A stretch of 43,459 nt of DNA, taken from positions 1 to 43,459 of the forward strand of contig JANQFI010000617.1 of the NCBI GenBank assembly GCA_028277905.1, written 5' to 3'. Each line of letters starts with the position of its first letter. Position 1 is the stretch's first letter. Of the stretch, positions 28,419 through 36,044 are shown in pieces. The notes under the pieces are model-generated. The model had not been told where the DNA came from and searched no databases. It saw nothing but the letters and a program-made list of their open reading frames with translations. The translations under genes and the position numbers were made by a program. The DNA comes from Chromatiaceae bacterium. Lineage in GTDB: Bacteria > Pseudomonadota > Gammaproteobacteria > Chromatiales > Chromatiaceae.

Positions 28419-29672
28419 ATGAGCAGCACGCCGACGGACAACCTGGAGATCTACCTCGTCGGTGGCGCCGTGCGAGACCGGCTGCTGTGCCTGCCGGTGG
28501 ACGAGCTCGACTACCTGGTGGTGGGCAGCACCGCTGCGGAGATGGTCCGGCGTGGCTTCATCCAGGTCGGCAAGGATTTCCCCGTCTTCCTGCACCCCGA
28601 CACCAAGGACGAGTACGCGTTGGCGCGAACCGAGCGCAAGTGCGGGCTCGGCTACCATGGCTTCCAGGTCCATGCCGCGCCCGAGGTGACGCTGGAGCAG
28701 GACCTGAAGCGTCGAGACCTCACCATCAACGCCTTGGCCGAGGACTGGGACGGGCGCATCATCGATCCGTTCGGCGGTCTTGCGGACCTTAGGGCACGGG
28801 TGCTGCGGCATGTGTCGCCGGCCTTCGTCGAGGACCCGGTGCGCGTCTTGCGGGTTGCCCGCTTCGCCGCCCGCTTCGCGAGGCTGGGCTTTGGCGTTGC
28901 CGACGAGACCATGCATCTGATGCGCGACATGGTGAGGGCCGGTGAGGTGGACGCGCTGGTGCCGGAGCGGGTCTGGCAGGAAATGGCCAAGGCCCTGGCG
29001 GAGGAACGGCCGGCGCGCTTCTTCGAGGTGCTGCGCGCTGTCGGCGCGCTGGCGCGGCTGCTGCCGGAGCTGGACCGGCTCTGGGGCGTGCCGCAGCCCG
29101 TCGAGGCACACCCCGAGATCGACACCGGCGTGCACCTAATGCTGGTCGTGGATATGGCGGCCCGGCTCTGCGATGCCACCGAGGTGCGCTTCGCGGCCCT
29201 CTGTCACGACCTCGGCAAGGGCACGACGCCGCGGTCCGATTGGCCGCATCATCCGGGTCACGAGGAGCGCAGTGTGGTGCTGATCGAGGACGTCTGCGCG
29301 CGGTTGCGGGTGCCCAAGCGCTTCTGCGAGCTGGCGCGGCTCGCGGCCCGCTACCACGGCCTGGTGCACCGGGCCGAACGGCTTCAGCCCGGCACACTGC
29401 TGACCCTGTTCGAGGCGGTGGACCTATTCAGACGGCCGCGGCGTCTGGAGCAGCTGTTGCTTGCCTGCGAGGCGGACTACCGCGGTCGTGCCGGTTACGA
29501 GGAGCGCACCTATGCCCAGGCCGAGCTGGTGCGCCGCTGTGCCGACGCGGCGCGGCGGGTGGATCAGGGCGCCATCGCCGCGGCCGCTGAGCCCCGGCAA
29601 ATCGCCGCGAGCATCCGCCACGCGAGGCTGGCCGCGATCACCGAGGCCTGCCGCCGCGCCGCCGGCCCCTAG
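28419..29672 (+). CDS. cca: CCA-adding tRNA nucleotidyltransferase with HD domain
   Basis: This enzyme adds or repairs the 3'-CCA end of tRNAs. It has 417 aa with the class II nucleotidyltransferase head IYLVGGAVRDRLL, the motif DELDYLVVGS, YALARTERK and DLKRRDLTINALA, the RxxR-type strip DPVRVLRVARFAARF, and a C-terminal HD phosphohydrolase domain (ALCHDLGKG) as in E. coli Cca. The first acidic residue of the DxD pair is Glu (ExD), which I believe is common in this family. It overlaps nothing and is preceded by 274 bases shared with the divergent DUF2939-like gene. Confidence 0.96.
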   Translation: MSSTPTDNLEIYLVGGAVRDRLLCLPVDELDYLVVGSTAAEMVRRGFIQVGKDFPVFLHPDTKDEYALARTERKCGLGYHGFQVHAAPEVTLEQDLKRRDLTINALAEDWDGRIIDPFGGLADLRARVLRHVSPAFVEDPVRVLRVARFAARFARLGFGVADETMHLMRDMVRAGEVDALVPERVWQEMAKALAEERPARFFEVLRAVGALARLLPELDRLWGVPQPVEAHPEIDTGVHLMLVVDMAARLCDATEVRFAALCHDLGKGTTPRSDWPHHPGHEERSVVLIEDVCARLRVPKRFCELARLAARYHGLVHRAERLQPGTLLTLFEAVDLFRRPRRLEQLLLACEADYRGRAGYEERTYAQAELVRRCADAARRVDQGAIAAAAEPRQIAASIRHARLAAITEACRRAAGP

Positions 29673-29745
29673 AGCGATTGCCGAGGATATCCATAGTCGG
29701 GATCGAGATCCTGAGCCCTACCTCCGGTCGGTCCTGTCTACAGGT

Positions 29746-29970
29746 TCACAAGGTCGAGGCATCCGGCTTGAATTGCGCTGTGTCCTCGCTGGCGGCACTG
29801 GCGGCTGGGAGGCGAGTGGCGAAGCAGGCGCCGCCCGCGGCGCCCAGGGCGACCGCTAGGAGCATGACCAGGAGCGCCAGACGCTGGCGCGCGCTCTGGG
29901 GGCGTCTGCCCGCCGCGGCGCGGATGCCGGGCAGGGCCCTGCGCAGCCACCGGATCGGCCTTGGCATCAT
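29746..29970 (-). CDS. Possible small single-helix membrane protein
   Basis: This 74-codon frame has an arginine-rich N-terminus (RPIRWLRRALPGIRAAAGRR), then a hydrophobic helix (LALLVMLLAVALGAAGGACF), and an acidic end. This order is protein-like, but no ribosome binding site is evident, and the frame starts right beside the 11-bp repeats. I do not recognise it; it could be chance in GC-rich DNA. Confidence 0.35.
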   Translation of the reverse strand: MMPRPIRWLRRALPGIRAAAGRRPQSARQRLALLVMLLAVALGAAGGACFATRLPAASAASEDTAQFKPDASTL

Positions 29971-29975
29971 GGCCC

Positions 29976-30019
29976 AGTGCCGATCGAGTGCCGATCGAGT
30001 GCCGATCGAGTGCCGCTCA
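29976..30019 (+). repeat. 11-bp tandem repeat, 3 exact copies plus one imperfect
   Basis: AGTGCCGATCG occurs at 29976-29986, 29987-29997 and 29998-30008, followed by AGTGCCGCTCA. Each unit contains CGATCG, a self-complementary hexamer. Confidence 0.95.
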
Positions 30020-30226
30020 GGGTTCCGGACATGAGCGCCTTCCGCATGTTAACGCCTCGGGGATATTGGTAACATCTGCGCGCCCTTGCCGGTGTGCCGG
30101 CGCGGCGTGCAGAGGCCCTGCCTGGGCTCAGCTCGCCCGGGCCGGTCCCGGGACGTCGACCGCGAGGTCGCCTGGCTGCGCGCCGCAGTTTGTGGAAACA
30201 GGTTTTTGCCCATCAGGAGCAGCCCG

Positions 30227-30715
30227 ATGTCCAAGCCATTGTACGCAGCCAACCCATCCGTGTGGCGAATGCACCCCTTCGGAACCCTGGTCGCCTGGCT
30301 GCTCGTGCTCGCTGGGGGTTATGTCGCGACCACCGGCACCTTGCCCTACCTGTCCGCCGTCCTGGCTGGTCGCCCGCTGCCGGCATGGGTCGACCTGCGC
30401 TACCTCGGCTACCTGCTCCTTGCCTGGGGACTGTTGCAGCTGATCGGCTGGTGGATCCGGGCACGCTTCGACCGGCTGGAGATTACCGAGCGTGAGGTGG
30501 TCTGGACGCATGGCTTCCTCAACAAGCAGTACACCGAGACCAACATGGGCTCCATCCGCACCGTGCGCGTACGCCAATCGCTGTTGCAGCGCATGCTGAA
30601 CGCCGGTGACCTGGTGATCTACACCACGGGTGACATGCCGGAGCTCAATATCCTGGGTCTGCCGCGCCCCGGCGAGATCCGCGAGCTGATCAAGACCCGT
30701 AGCGCCGAGGGCTGA
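30227..30715 (+). CDS. Bacterial PH-domain (bPH2/YdbT-like) membrane protein
   Basis: This 162-aa protein has two hydrophobic segments (about 19-40 and 62-80, LGYLLLAWGLLQLIGWWI) followed by a bacterial PH domain: RLEITEREVVWTHGFLNKQ, NMGSIRTVRVRQSLLQRMLN, AGDLVIYTTG. I choose ATG 30227 with CAGGAG seven bases upstream. The stop overlaps the next start (TGATG), indicating an operon with the binding protein that follows. Cellular role not known. Confidence 0.85.
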   Translation: MSKPLYAANPSVWRMHPFGTLVAWLLVLAGGYVATTGTLPYLSAVLAGRPLPAWVDLRYLGYLLLAWGLLQLIGWWIRARFDRLEITEREVVWTHGFLNKQYTETNMGSIRTVRVRQSLLQRMLNAGDLVIYTTGDMPELNILGLPRPGEIRELIKTRSAEG

Positions 30716-31614
30716 TGGCCATGCTTCCGCCGATGCCGGCGCGCCTGCGCTGGGCGCGGCTCGCGCGCGGCCTGTCGGTCTCCCTGGCGCTCAGTGCCTG
30801 TGCGGCGTCCTTGGCCATCGCCGATACGGGTGCGCTGGACCGCATTCGGGCATCCAGGACCATCACCGTCGCCTATGACCCAAACGCCTACCCCATCGCC
30901 TTCAAGGACGCGGACGGCGCGCCCCGTGGCTATTCCGTGGACCTGTGCCGTCGCGTCGTTGCCGGCGTGCAACGGGCGTTGGCGCTGGGCGCGCTGGAGG
31001 TGGCCTGGATCGAGGGCAACACGCCCCGGCGCATCGCCGCCGTCGCCAACGGCGAGGCGGATCTCGAGTGCGGCACCACCACCATGACCCTGGAGCGCCA
31101 GCGGCAGGTGGACTTCGCCAATGTCGTGTTCGTGGAGTCGGGCGGCATCCTCACCAGGTCCGACAGCGGCATCCGCGCGCTGGAGGACCTGGGCGGCAAG
31201 AAGCTCGGCGTCATCCCGGAGACCACCACCGAGCGGCGCCTGCGCCCCGTGCTGGAGGAGCGGCTCATCAACGCCGAGCTGAAGCCAATCCGCAATGTCC
31301 GTGACGGCCGCGAGCAATTGGTCGCCGGCGAGCTCGACGCCGTCGCCGGCGATCGCATGGTCCTGATTGGCCAGGTGGCAGAGGCTGGCGAGCCGCAGGC
31401 GTTCGCGATCCTCGACGCCGACTTCTCCGTGGAGCCCTATGCCTTTGCGGTGCCGCGTAACGATGCCGACTTCCGCCTGGTGGTGAACACCGCCCTGGCG
31501 CAGATCTACCGTACCGGCGAGGTGGACCGGATCTTCGAGCGCTGGTTCGGCGAGAGCTCGGAGCCCACGGCGCTCCTGGAGACGGTCTACTTCATCTACG
31601 GCTTTGCCGATTAG
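30715..31614 (+). CDS. Amino-acid-type ABC substrate-binding protein (family 3)
   Basis: This 299-aa periplasmic receptor has a signal peptide (LSVSLALSACAASLAIAD) and family-3 features: IRASRTITVAYDPNAYPIAF, GYSVDLCRRVV, GEADLECGTTTMTLERQRQV and LGGKKLGVIPETTTERRL. This set resembles receptors for polar amino acids. It starts one base inside the stop of the PH-domain gene. No permease or ATPase gene is next to it; such orphan receptors may serve distant transporters or act as sensors. Confidence 0.88.
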   Translation: MAMLPPMPARLRWARLARGLSVSLALSACAASLAIADTGALDRIRASRTITVAYDPNAYPIAFKDADGAPRGYSVDLCRRVVAGVQRALALGALEVAWIEGNTPRRIAAVANGEADLECGTTTMTLERQRQVDFANVVFVESGGILTRSDSGIRALEDLGGKKLGVIPETTTERRLRPVLEERLINAELKPIRNVRDGREQLVAGELDAVAGDRMVLIGQVAEAGEPQAFAILDADFSVEPYAFAVPRNDADFRLVVNTALAQIYRTGEVDRIFERWFGESSEPTALLETVYFIYGFAD

Positions 31615-31683
31615 AAGCTGTTCGTTGGACATCCCCGGTTCGGGATCGGTCGGGGGGCAGCGCGCAAAGGGCATCTTATCCTC

Positions 31684-32439
31684 ATGTTCGACTGGCTGTT
31701 CCTACCCGAGGCCTGGCTCGCGCTCCTGACCCTCACGGCACTGGAGATCGTGCTCGGCATCGACAACATCGTGTTCATTTCGGTACTGGTGGGCCGGTTG
31801 CCACGGGCGCAGCGCGACCGCGCTCGGGTCCAGGGCCTGGCACTCGCAATGATCACGCGCATCCTGCTGCTGCTGTCGCTAGCCTGGATGATGCAGCTGA
31901 CGGCACCGCTGTTCGTCGTGTTGGGGCAGGAGCTCTCGGGGCGGGATCTGATCCTCATCGGGGGCGGTCTGTTCCTGCTGTGGAAATCGAGCCAAGAGAT
32001 CTGGGAGAGTCTGGAGGGGCCGGAAGCGGAGGACGGGCAGGCCGCAGGCCGGGCGGCGCCGGGCTACTGGGCGGTGCTCGGGCAGATCGCAATCATCGAC
32101 ATCGTATTCTCGCTGGACTCGGTCATCACCGCGGTAGGCATGGCCGAGCACGTGCCGGTGATGGTGATCGCCATCGTGCTGGCCGTGGCTGTCATGATGC
32201 TGGCGGCAAAGCCCATCGGCGAGTTCGTCGATGCCCACCCCAGCATCAAGATGCTGGCCCTGTCCTTCCTGATCCTCGTGGGTGTCGCCCTGATCGGCGA
32301 GGGGCTCGACCTGCACATCCCGAAGGGCTACATCTATTTCGCCATGGGCTTCTCGGTGGCGGTGGAAATGCTCAATATCCGGCTGCGCAAGCGCCGGGCG
32401 GTCCCGGTGCAACTGCACCGGCACGGGCGCGGGGGCTGA
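31684..32439 (+). CDS. TerC-family integral membrane protein
   Basis: This 251-aa protein of about seven helices carries the two acidic signature segments of the TerC/YgdQ family, LEIVLGIDNIVF near the N-terminus and IDIVFSLDSVITAVG in the second half. TerC proteins are linked to tellurite resistance and, in some branches, to manganese export; this one lacks any CBS or CorC extension. It lies 69 bases after the substrate-binding gene on the same strand. Transport substrate not determinable. Confidence 0.92.
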   Translation: MFDWLFLPEAWLALLTLTALEIVLGIDNIVFISVLVGRLPRAQRDRARVQGLALAMITRILLLLSLAWMMQLTAPLFVVLGQELSGRDLILIGGGLFLLWKSSQEIWESLEGPEAEDGQAAGRAAPGYWAVLGQIAIIDIVFSLDSVITAVGMAEHVPVMVIAIVLAVAVMMLAAKPIGEFVDAHPSIKMLALSFLILVGVALIGEGLDLHIPKGYIYFAMGFSVAVEMLNIRLRKRRAVPVQLHRHGRGG

Positions 32440-32450
32440 CCCGAACGCCC

Positions 32451-32990
32451 GTGACGGTGCCGTTGCTGGTAGTGCTCGGCGCCCCAGTGACGGCGAGTGG
32501 TGCCCCCGGGCCGGCGCTTGCGCGGCGCCTCGATTGCGCGCTGGAGCTCTTGCGCCTCAACCCCAGCGCGCGCGTGCTCGCCACCGGCGGCGTGCCGCCT
32601 GGAGCAATGTCAGGGCATGCGGAGGCGACGGTGATTGCCCGGCTGCTCGCGGCGCGAGGCGTTGCGGCAGACCGCATGCTCCTGGAACCCAGGGCTCGCA
32701 ACACCTGGGAGAATGCCGCCCACAGCACGCGGCTGCTGCGTGTCGGGCAGCAGGCCTTCGATCCCGTGCTGCTGGTGACCGATCCTTGGCATCTGCCACG
32801 CGCGATGCTCGCCTTCCGTGCGCACGGGCTGCGGGTGCGCGGTGCCTGGTGCCGGACGGGGCCGCGCGAGCGCCTTGGGCGGCTGTGGTGGCTGCTGGCC
32901 CACGAGGTGGCAGGCTTTGGCGCTTACCTGCTGCGCTGGGTGTGGCTGGTCCTGGGGCGTATGCTCGGTGTGCGGCCGGCCGTGGGCTGA
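32451..32990 (+). CDS. YdcF/SanA-like DUF218 protein
   Basis: This 179-aa protein contains the DUF218 pattern: LLVVLGAPVTASG at the N-terminus, VLATGGVPPG, then the acidic strip EPRARNTWENAAHSTRLL and VLLVTDPWHLPRAMLAFRAHG. The strand-helix order is that of the ElyC/SanA/YdcF group, connected in E. coli with envelope metabolism. The start is GTG 32451, 12 bases after the TerC stop; alternatives a few codons later are possible. Confidence 0.82.
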   Translation: MTVPLLVVLGAPVTASGAPGPALARRLDCALELLRLNPSARVLATGGVPPGAMSGHAEATVIARLLAARGVAADRMLLEPRARNTWENAAHSTRLLRVGQQAFDPVLLVTDPWHLPRAMLAFRAHGLRVRGAWCRTGPRERLGRLWWLLAHEVAGFGAYLLRWVWLVLGRMLGVRPAVG

Positions 32991-33262
32991 GCGGCACAGG
33001 CGGCATGGCGGCGGGCCGGCTGGTGGCGGCACGGGGTCCAACCCCGACCCGGATCCCGATCCCGAGCTCGACGGATTCGTAACCTGCAGATCTGCCGCCA
33101 GCAGCAATGGGCGCAGGCGTGCTTGGCGTCCGCGCCCCTCCTGCGCAGGGCCGGTCGCGTCGCCATAGAGGGCGACAGAGGACGACACGACCGGTCAGCC
33201 CCGCGTTGCAGAGGGCATCGGCGAGCAAGGACAATGCGCCAGCGACCCGGGAAGCCTGGCCC

Positions 33263-34360
33263 ATGTGGAGCACCGTCGACCGCTATTTCATCGCCGAGAT
33301 CGTCAAGGTTTTCGCCGCCATCATGGTGACGCTGCTGCTGGTGGTGGCCAGCATGCTGTTCCTGCGCACCCTGGAGCAGGTGAATGTCGGCGCGCTGCAG
33401 GCGAGCATGGTGCTGCGCTACCTGGGGCTACAGGTGCTGCGGGACACGGCCATGCTGCTCGCCCCTGCCGCCTTCCTGGCCGTATTGATGGCGCTTGGAC
33501 GCATGGCCCGCGACAGCGAGCTCATCGCCTTCACTGCGGGTGGCCTGGGGCCGCTGCGGGTGTTCCGTTCGGTCATGCTATTCGCGCTGCCGGCGGCGCT
33601 ACTCGCCGCTTGGCTCGCCTTGGTGCTGCAGCCCTATGCGTCGGCGCAGATCCAGCTCATTGAAGCGCGCGAGGATGATGAGGCGACTCGTATCAGCGGC
33701 CTGCAGCCGGGCCGTTTCTACCAACAAAACGATGGTGCACTGACATTCTATGCGGCCGGAATGGACGCCGACAGGCGCTTCACCGGAGTCTTTGTACAGG
33801 ATCGTGCCAGCGATCCACCGCGGCTGGTGCTGAGCGAGCGTGGCGCCCACCTGCTCTCGGAGGCCGGCGAGCAGAGGGTGGTGCTTGAGAATGGCCAGCG
33901 CTTCGACGGGGTTGCCGGGCGTGCGGACTACACCCTGTCCTACTTCGCCAGGCTGACCTACTTTCTGACCGGGGGCCATGCCGTGCAGGAGGCCCGCTGG
34001 CGGCGACCGGCGAAGCCAACAGAGGCACTCTTGGCCTCGGACGACATTCATGACCGCGCTGAGCTGCAACACCGGCTGGCGGCGGTGGTCGGCGTCGTGA
34101 CACTCGTGCTGCTGGCAGTGCCGCTCACCCAGTTGTCGCCGCGCCGACGCGGCAGCGGGCGATTATTGCTGGCCTTTCTGACCTACTTCGCCTACTTCAA
34201 CGGGCAGCGCCTCGCCGAGGAGTGGCTGACGAATGGCGTGACGCCGGTATGGTTGGGGGCACTCTGGTATCAGGCGGTCATCGTCACCTTGGTGCTCGCG
34301 GCGCTGTTACCTGGCAGCTATGCCTTTCGGCGGCTGGTCGCCTGGCTGGTCGGGCGCTGA
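33263..34360 (+). CDS. lptF: LPS export permease LptF
   Basis: This 365-aa subunit of the LptBFG complex extracts lipopolysaccharide from the inner membrane and feeds it to the LptC/A/D bridge. Visible features are three N-terminal helices starting VDRYFIAEIVKVFAAIMVTL, the RMARDSELIAFTAGGLGPLR coupling region that contacts LptB, a periplasmic beta-jellyroll in the middle, and three C-terminal helices with VPLTQLSPRRRGSGRL. The longer open frame from 33107 has no N-terminal helix, so I choose ATG 33263. The usual partner lptG does not follow; the next gene is an unrelated minus-strand frame. Confidence 0.92.
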   Translation: MWSTVDRYFIAEIVKVFAAIMVTLLLVVASMLFLRTLEQVNVGALQASMVLRYLGLQVLRDTAMLLAPAAFLAVLMALGRMARDSELIAFTAGGLGPLRVFRSVMLFALPAALLAAWLALVLQPYASAQIQLIEAREDDEATRISGLQPGRFYQQNDGALTFYAAGMDADRRFTGVFVQDRASDPPRLVLSERGAHLLSEAGEQRVVLENGQRFDGVAGRADYTLSYFARLTYFLTGGHAVQEARWRRPAKPTEALLASDDIHDRAELQHRLAAVVGVVTLVLLAVPLTQLSPRRRGSGRLLLAFLTYFAYFNGQRLAEEWLTNGVTPVWLGALWYQAVIVTLVLAALLPGSYAFRRLVAWLVGR

Positions 34361-34385
34361 GTTGGCCTGCTTGCCCCGTCACGGC

Positions 34386-34682
34386 TCAAGCCCTGTGCGG
34401 TCCGCTGTCTGCCTGCACCTCGATGTCGAGCAGTCGAGTGGGCAGTGCGCCACTCCCTCGCTCGTCCATCTCGGCCATTGCCGCGCGGAAGGCGGTAGCC
34501 AGCGTCATTGCCTGCACCAGGTCTGATTCACTCAGGTTGAGCCGGCTGTGTAGCTCATCTGCGACACCGAGCAGCCGGTGGAGCGACTGTGCCACGTGCT
34601 CGGCGTTGTCGGTTGTTGGCTCCAGCGGGAGCTTCAGCTGGAGATTCGTGGGCTGTCGGGTGGTCGGTGCTTGCTGCAACAT
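34386..34682 (-). CDS. 98-aa protein of unknown function divergent from a MerR regulator
   Basis: ATG 34682 is preceded by AGGAG eight bases upstream. The product is soluble, with a proline/threonine-rich start (MLQQAPTTRQPTNLQLKLPL) and a helical rest (HVAQSLHRLLGVADELHSRL, VQAMTLATAFRAAMAEM). I do not recognise a family. It is transcribed away from the MerR gene at 34985, and palindromes lie in the shared 302-base promoter region, so it may be controlled by that regulator (inference). Confidence 0.65.
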   Translation of the reverse strand: MLQQAPTTRQPTNLQLKLPLEPTTDNAEHVAQSLHRLLGVADELHSRLNLSESDLVQAMTLATAFRAAMAEMDERGSGALPTRLLDIEVQADSGPHRA

Positions 34683-34828
34683 GGCTTTTCTCCTGTTAGG
34701 GCCGCTTCGGGCCGCTTCGGGCGGCCGCGACTGATTTCCCGGGCGCGCTGGGCGGCTTTGGGCGCTCCGCATGGCCTCACGGCAGGCGTGTGCCCGGTGT
34801 GCCACACCTGTTACTTGCTGTTCAAAAC

Positions 34829-34856
34829 TTGGACGACGTCCAAATGGCACCATTTG
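34829..34856. promoter_or_regulatory. Overlapping palindromic operator candidates between divergent genes
   Basis: TTGGACGACGTCCAA (34829-34843) is a perfect inverted repeat with a 3-base centre. CAAATGGCACCATTTG (34841-34856) is a perfect inverted repeat of 7-base arms. They share the CAA at 34841-34843. A third, looser pair, ATGTC/GACAT, spans 34969-34987 at the start codon of the MerR gene. The position fits autoregulation of the regulator and control of the divergent 98-aa gene. Confidence 0.55.
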
Positions 34857-34984
34857 ACGGGGTTGCGAGTGGTTTCGCGCGCGTGGTGCGCACGCTGCTA
34901 TCGCGGCACGTCAAACAGCCGTTGTCCTGCGCTTGTCGGGAGCATCGGGTCGCCTTCACGAGATGTCAAGAAAATGTTCTGGAC

Positions 34985-36001
34985 ATGAATAGACAAACTA
35001 TTGGCAAAACGCCTGATCCGGCGACAGAGGCGGACGAGCCCGAATCCGGGCACACCTACCGCATTGGGGCCGTCGCGCGGCTCACCGGGATTCCGCCCGA
35101 CACGCTGCGGGTGTGGGAACGACGTTACGCGGTCGTCAAGCCGGTTCGCTCGGACGCCGGGACACGCCTGTACCGGGCGGAGGACGTGAGCCGCCTCAAC
35201 CTGATCAAACAGCTGGTGGACAATGGCGACGCCATCAGCCACGTGGCGCGCCTAACCCTCGACGACCTGCGCGAGCGTGCGCAGGGCCTGCAGGGCCCAC
35301 CGCATGCGGTCCGGGAGGAACGGCCCTGCCGGGTGGCGGTGCTGGGTCCGTCGCTGCCCGTCATGCTGAGCCTGGAGCGCGCCGCCGCGAACGGGTCTGA
35401 CCATGGCGGCGTGCAGTTTGCTGGTCTCTTCACGGAGGAGACCCTGTTCCGCGACAAGGCCGGGCAGCTCGGTGTGGACCTGCTGGTGCTGGAGTACCCG
35501 ACCATCCACGAGGATCAGGTTCGGCACTTGGCCGATCTCGCCGCACGCAGCGGCGCACCGCGCACCATCGTGGTCTATAGCTTCGCCAGCCGCACCGTGG
35601 TGGCGCGTCTGGAGTCTCAGCACATGGTTGCCAAGCGCGCGCCCGTGGACGCGGCGGAGCTCCGGCGCTGGTGCCTGGCCGTGCAGGGCGGCGCTCGCGC
35701 CGGGGTCGCGTCCTTTGCGGATTTCGACCTCGGTGCGCCTGCGCCGGCGCGGCTCTACGACACTATGGCGCTCTCGCGGATCGCCGCGACCTCGCCCACG
35801 GTCAAGTGCGAGTGCCCGCACCATCTGGTACATCTGGTCTCCAGCCTAGCGGCCTTCGAGACCTATGCGCGGGAATGCGAGAGCCGGAATGCAGACGATG
35901 CGGCACTGCACGCCTTCCTGCACGCCGCCACCGCGCAGGCCCGGGCCACCATGGAGATGGCGCTGGCCCGAGTGGTGGAGGCGGAAGGCATCGAGGTCTG
36001 A
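34985..36001 (+). CDS. MerR-type regulator with B12-domain-like centre and CECPHHL motif
   Basis: This 338-aa protein has an N-terminal MerR winged helix: YRIGAVARLTGIPPDTLRVW, then RRYAVVKPVRS and GTRLYRAEDV. The centre (about 110-235) has the alternating strand-helix look of a cobalamin-binding fold as in CarH/LitR-like proteins, but I see no DxHxxG, so B12 binding in the usual way is unlikely. The C-terminal part has VKCECPHHLVHLVSSL, AFETYARECESRN and LHAFLHAATAQAR, a cysteine/histidine-bearing helical motif. I choose ATG 34985 inside a longer open frame because the MerR domain starts soon after. It precedes the fused histidine gene by 43 bases. Confidence 0.8.
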   Translation: MNRQTIGKTPDPATEADEPESGHTYRIGAVARLTGIPPDTLRVWERRYAVVKPVRSDAGTRLYRAEDVSRLNLIKQLVDNGDAISHVARLTLDDLRERAQGLQGPPHAVREERPCRVAVLGPSLPVMLSLERAAANGSDHGGVQFAGLFTEETLFRDKAGQLGVDLLVLEYPTIHEDQVRHLADLAARSGAPRTIVVYSFASRTVVARLESQHMVAKRAPVDAAELRRWCLAVQGGARAGVASFADFDLGAPAPARLYDTMALSRIAATSPTVKCECPHHLVHLVSSLAAFETYARECESRNADDAALHAFLHAATAQARATMEMALARVVEAEGIEV

Positions 36002-36044
36002 CTGGTAAACTCGACGCAGCCCTGCCAGCCGAGACCCTGCTCCG

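Larger units (their letters stand above)
29673..30226. other. Intergenic region with 11-bp tandem repeats
   Basis: The only candidate gene in these 554 bases is the small minus-strand frame at 29746-29970. AGTGCCGATCG is repeated three times head to tail at 29976-30008, with a fourth imperfect unit after it. The 5' leader of the PH-domain gene occupies the right part. Confidence 0.5.

Noticed and set aside
28419..29672. CCA-adding enzyme with Glu in place of the first Asp of the DxD motif
   Set aside because: From memory the ExD form is common in this family among proteobacteria, and the rest of the enzyme is intact; not treated as a defect.
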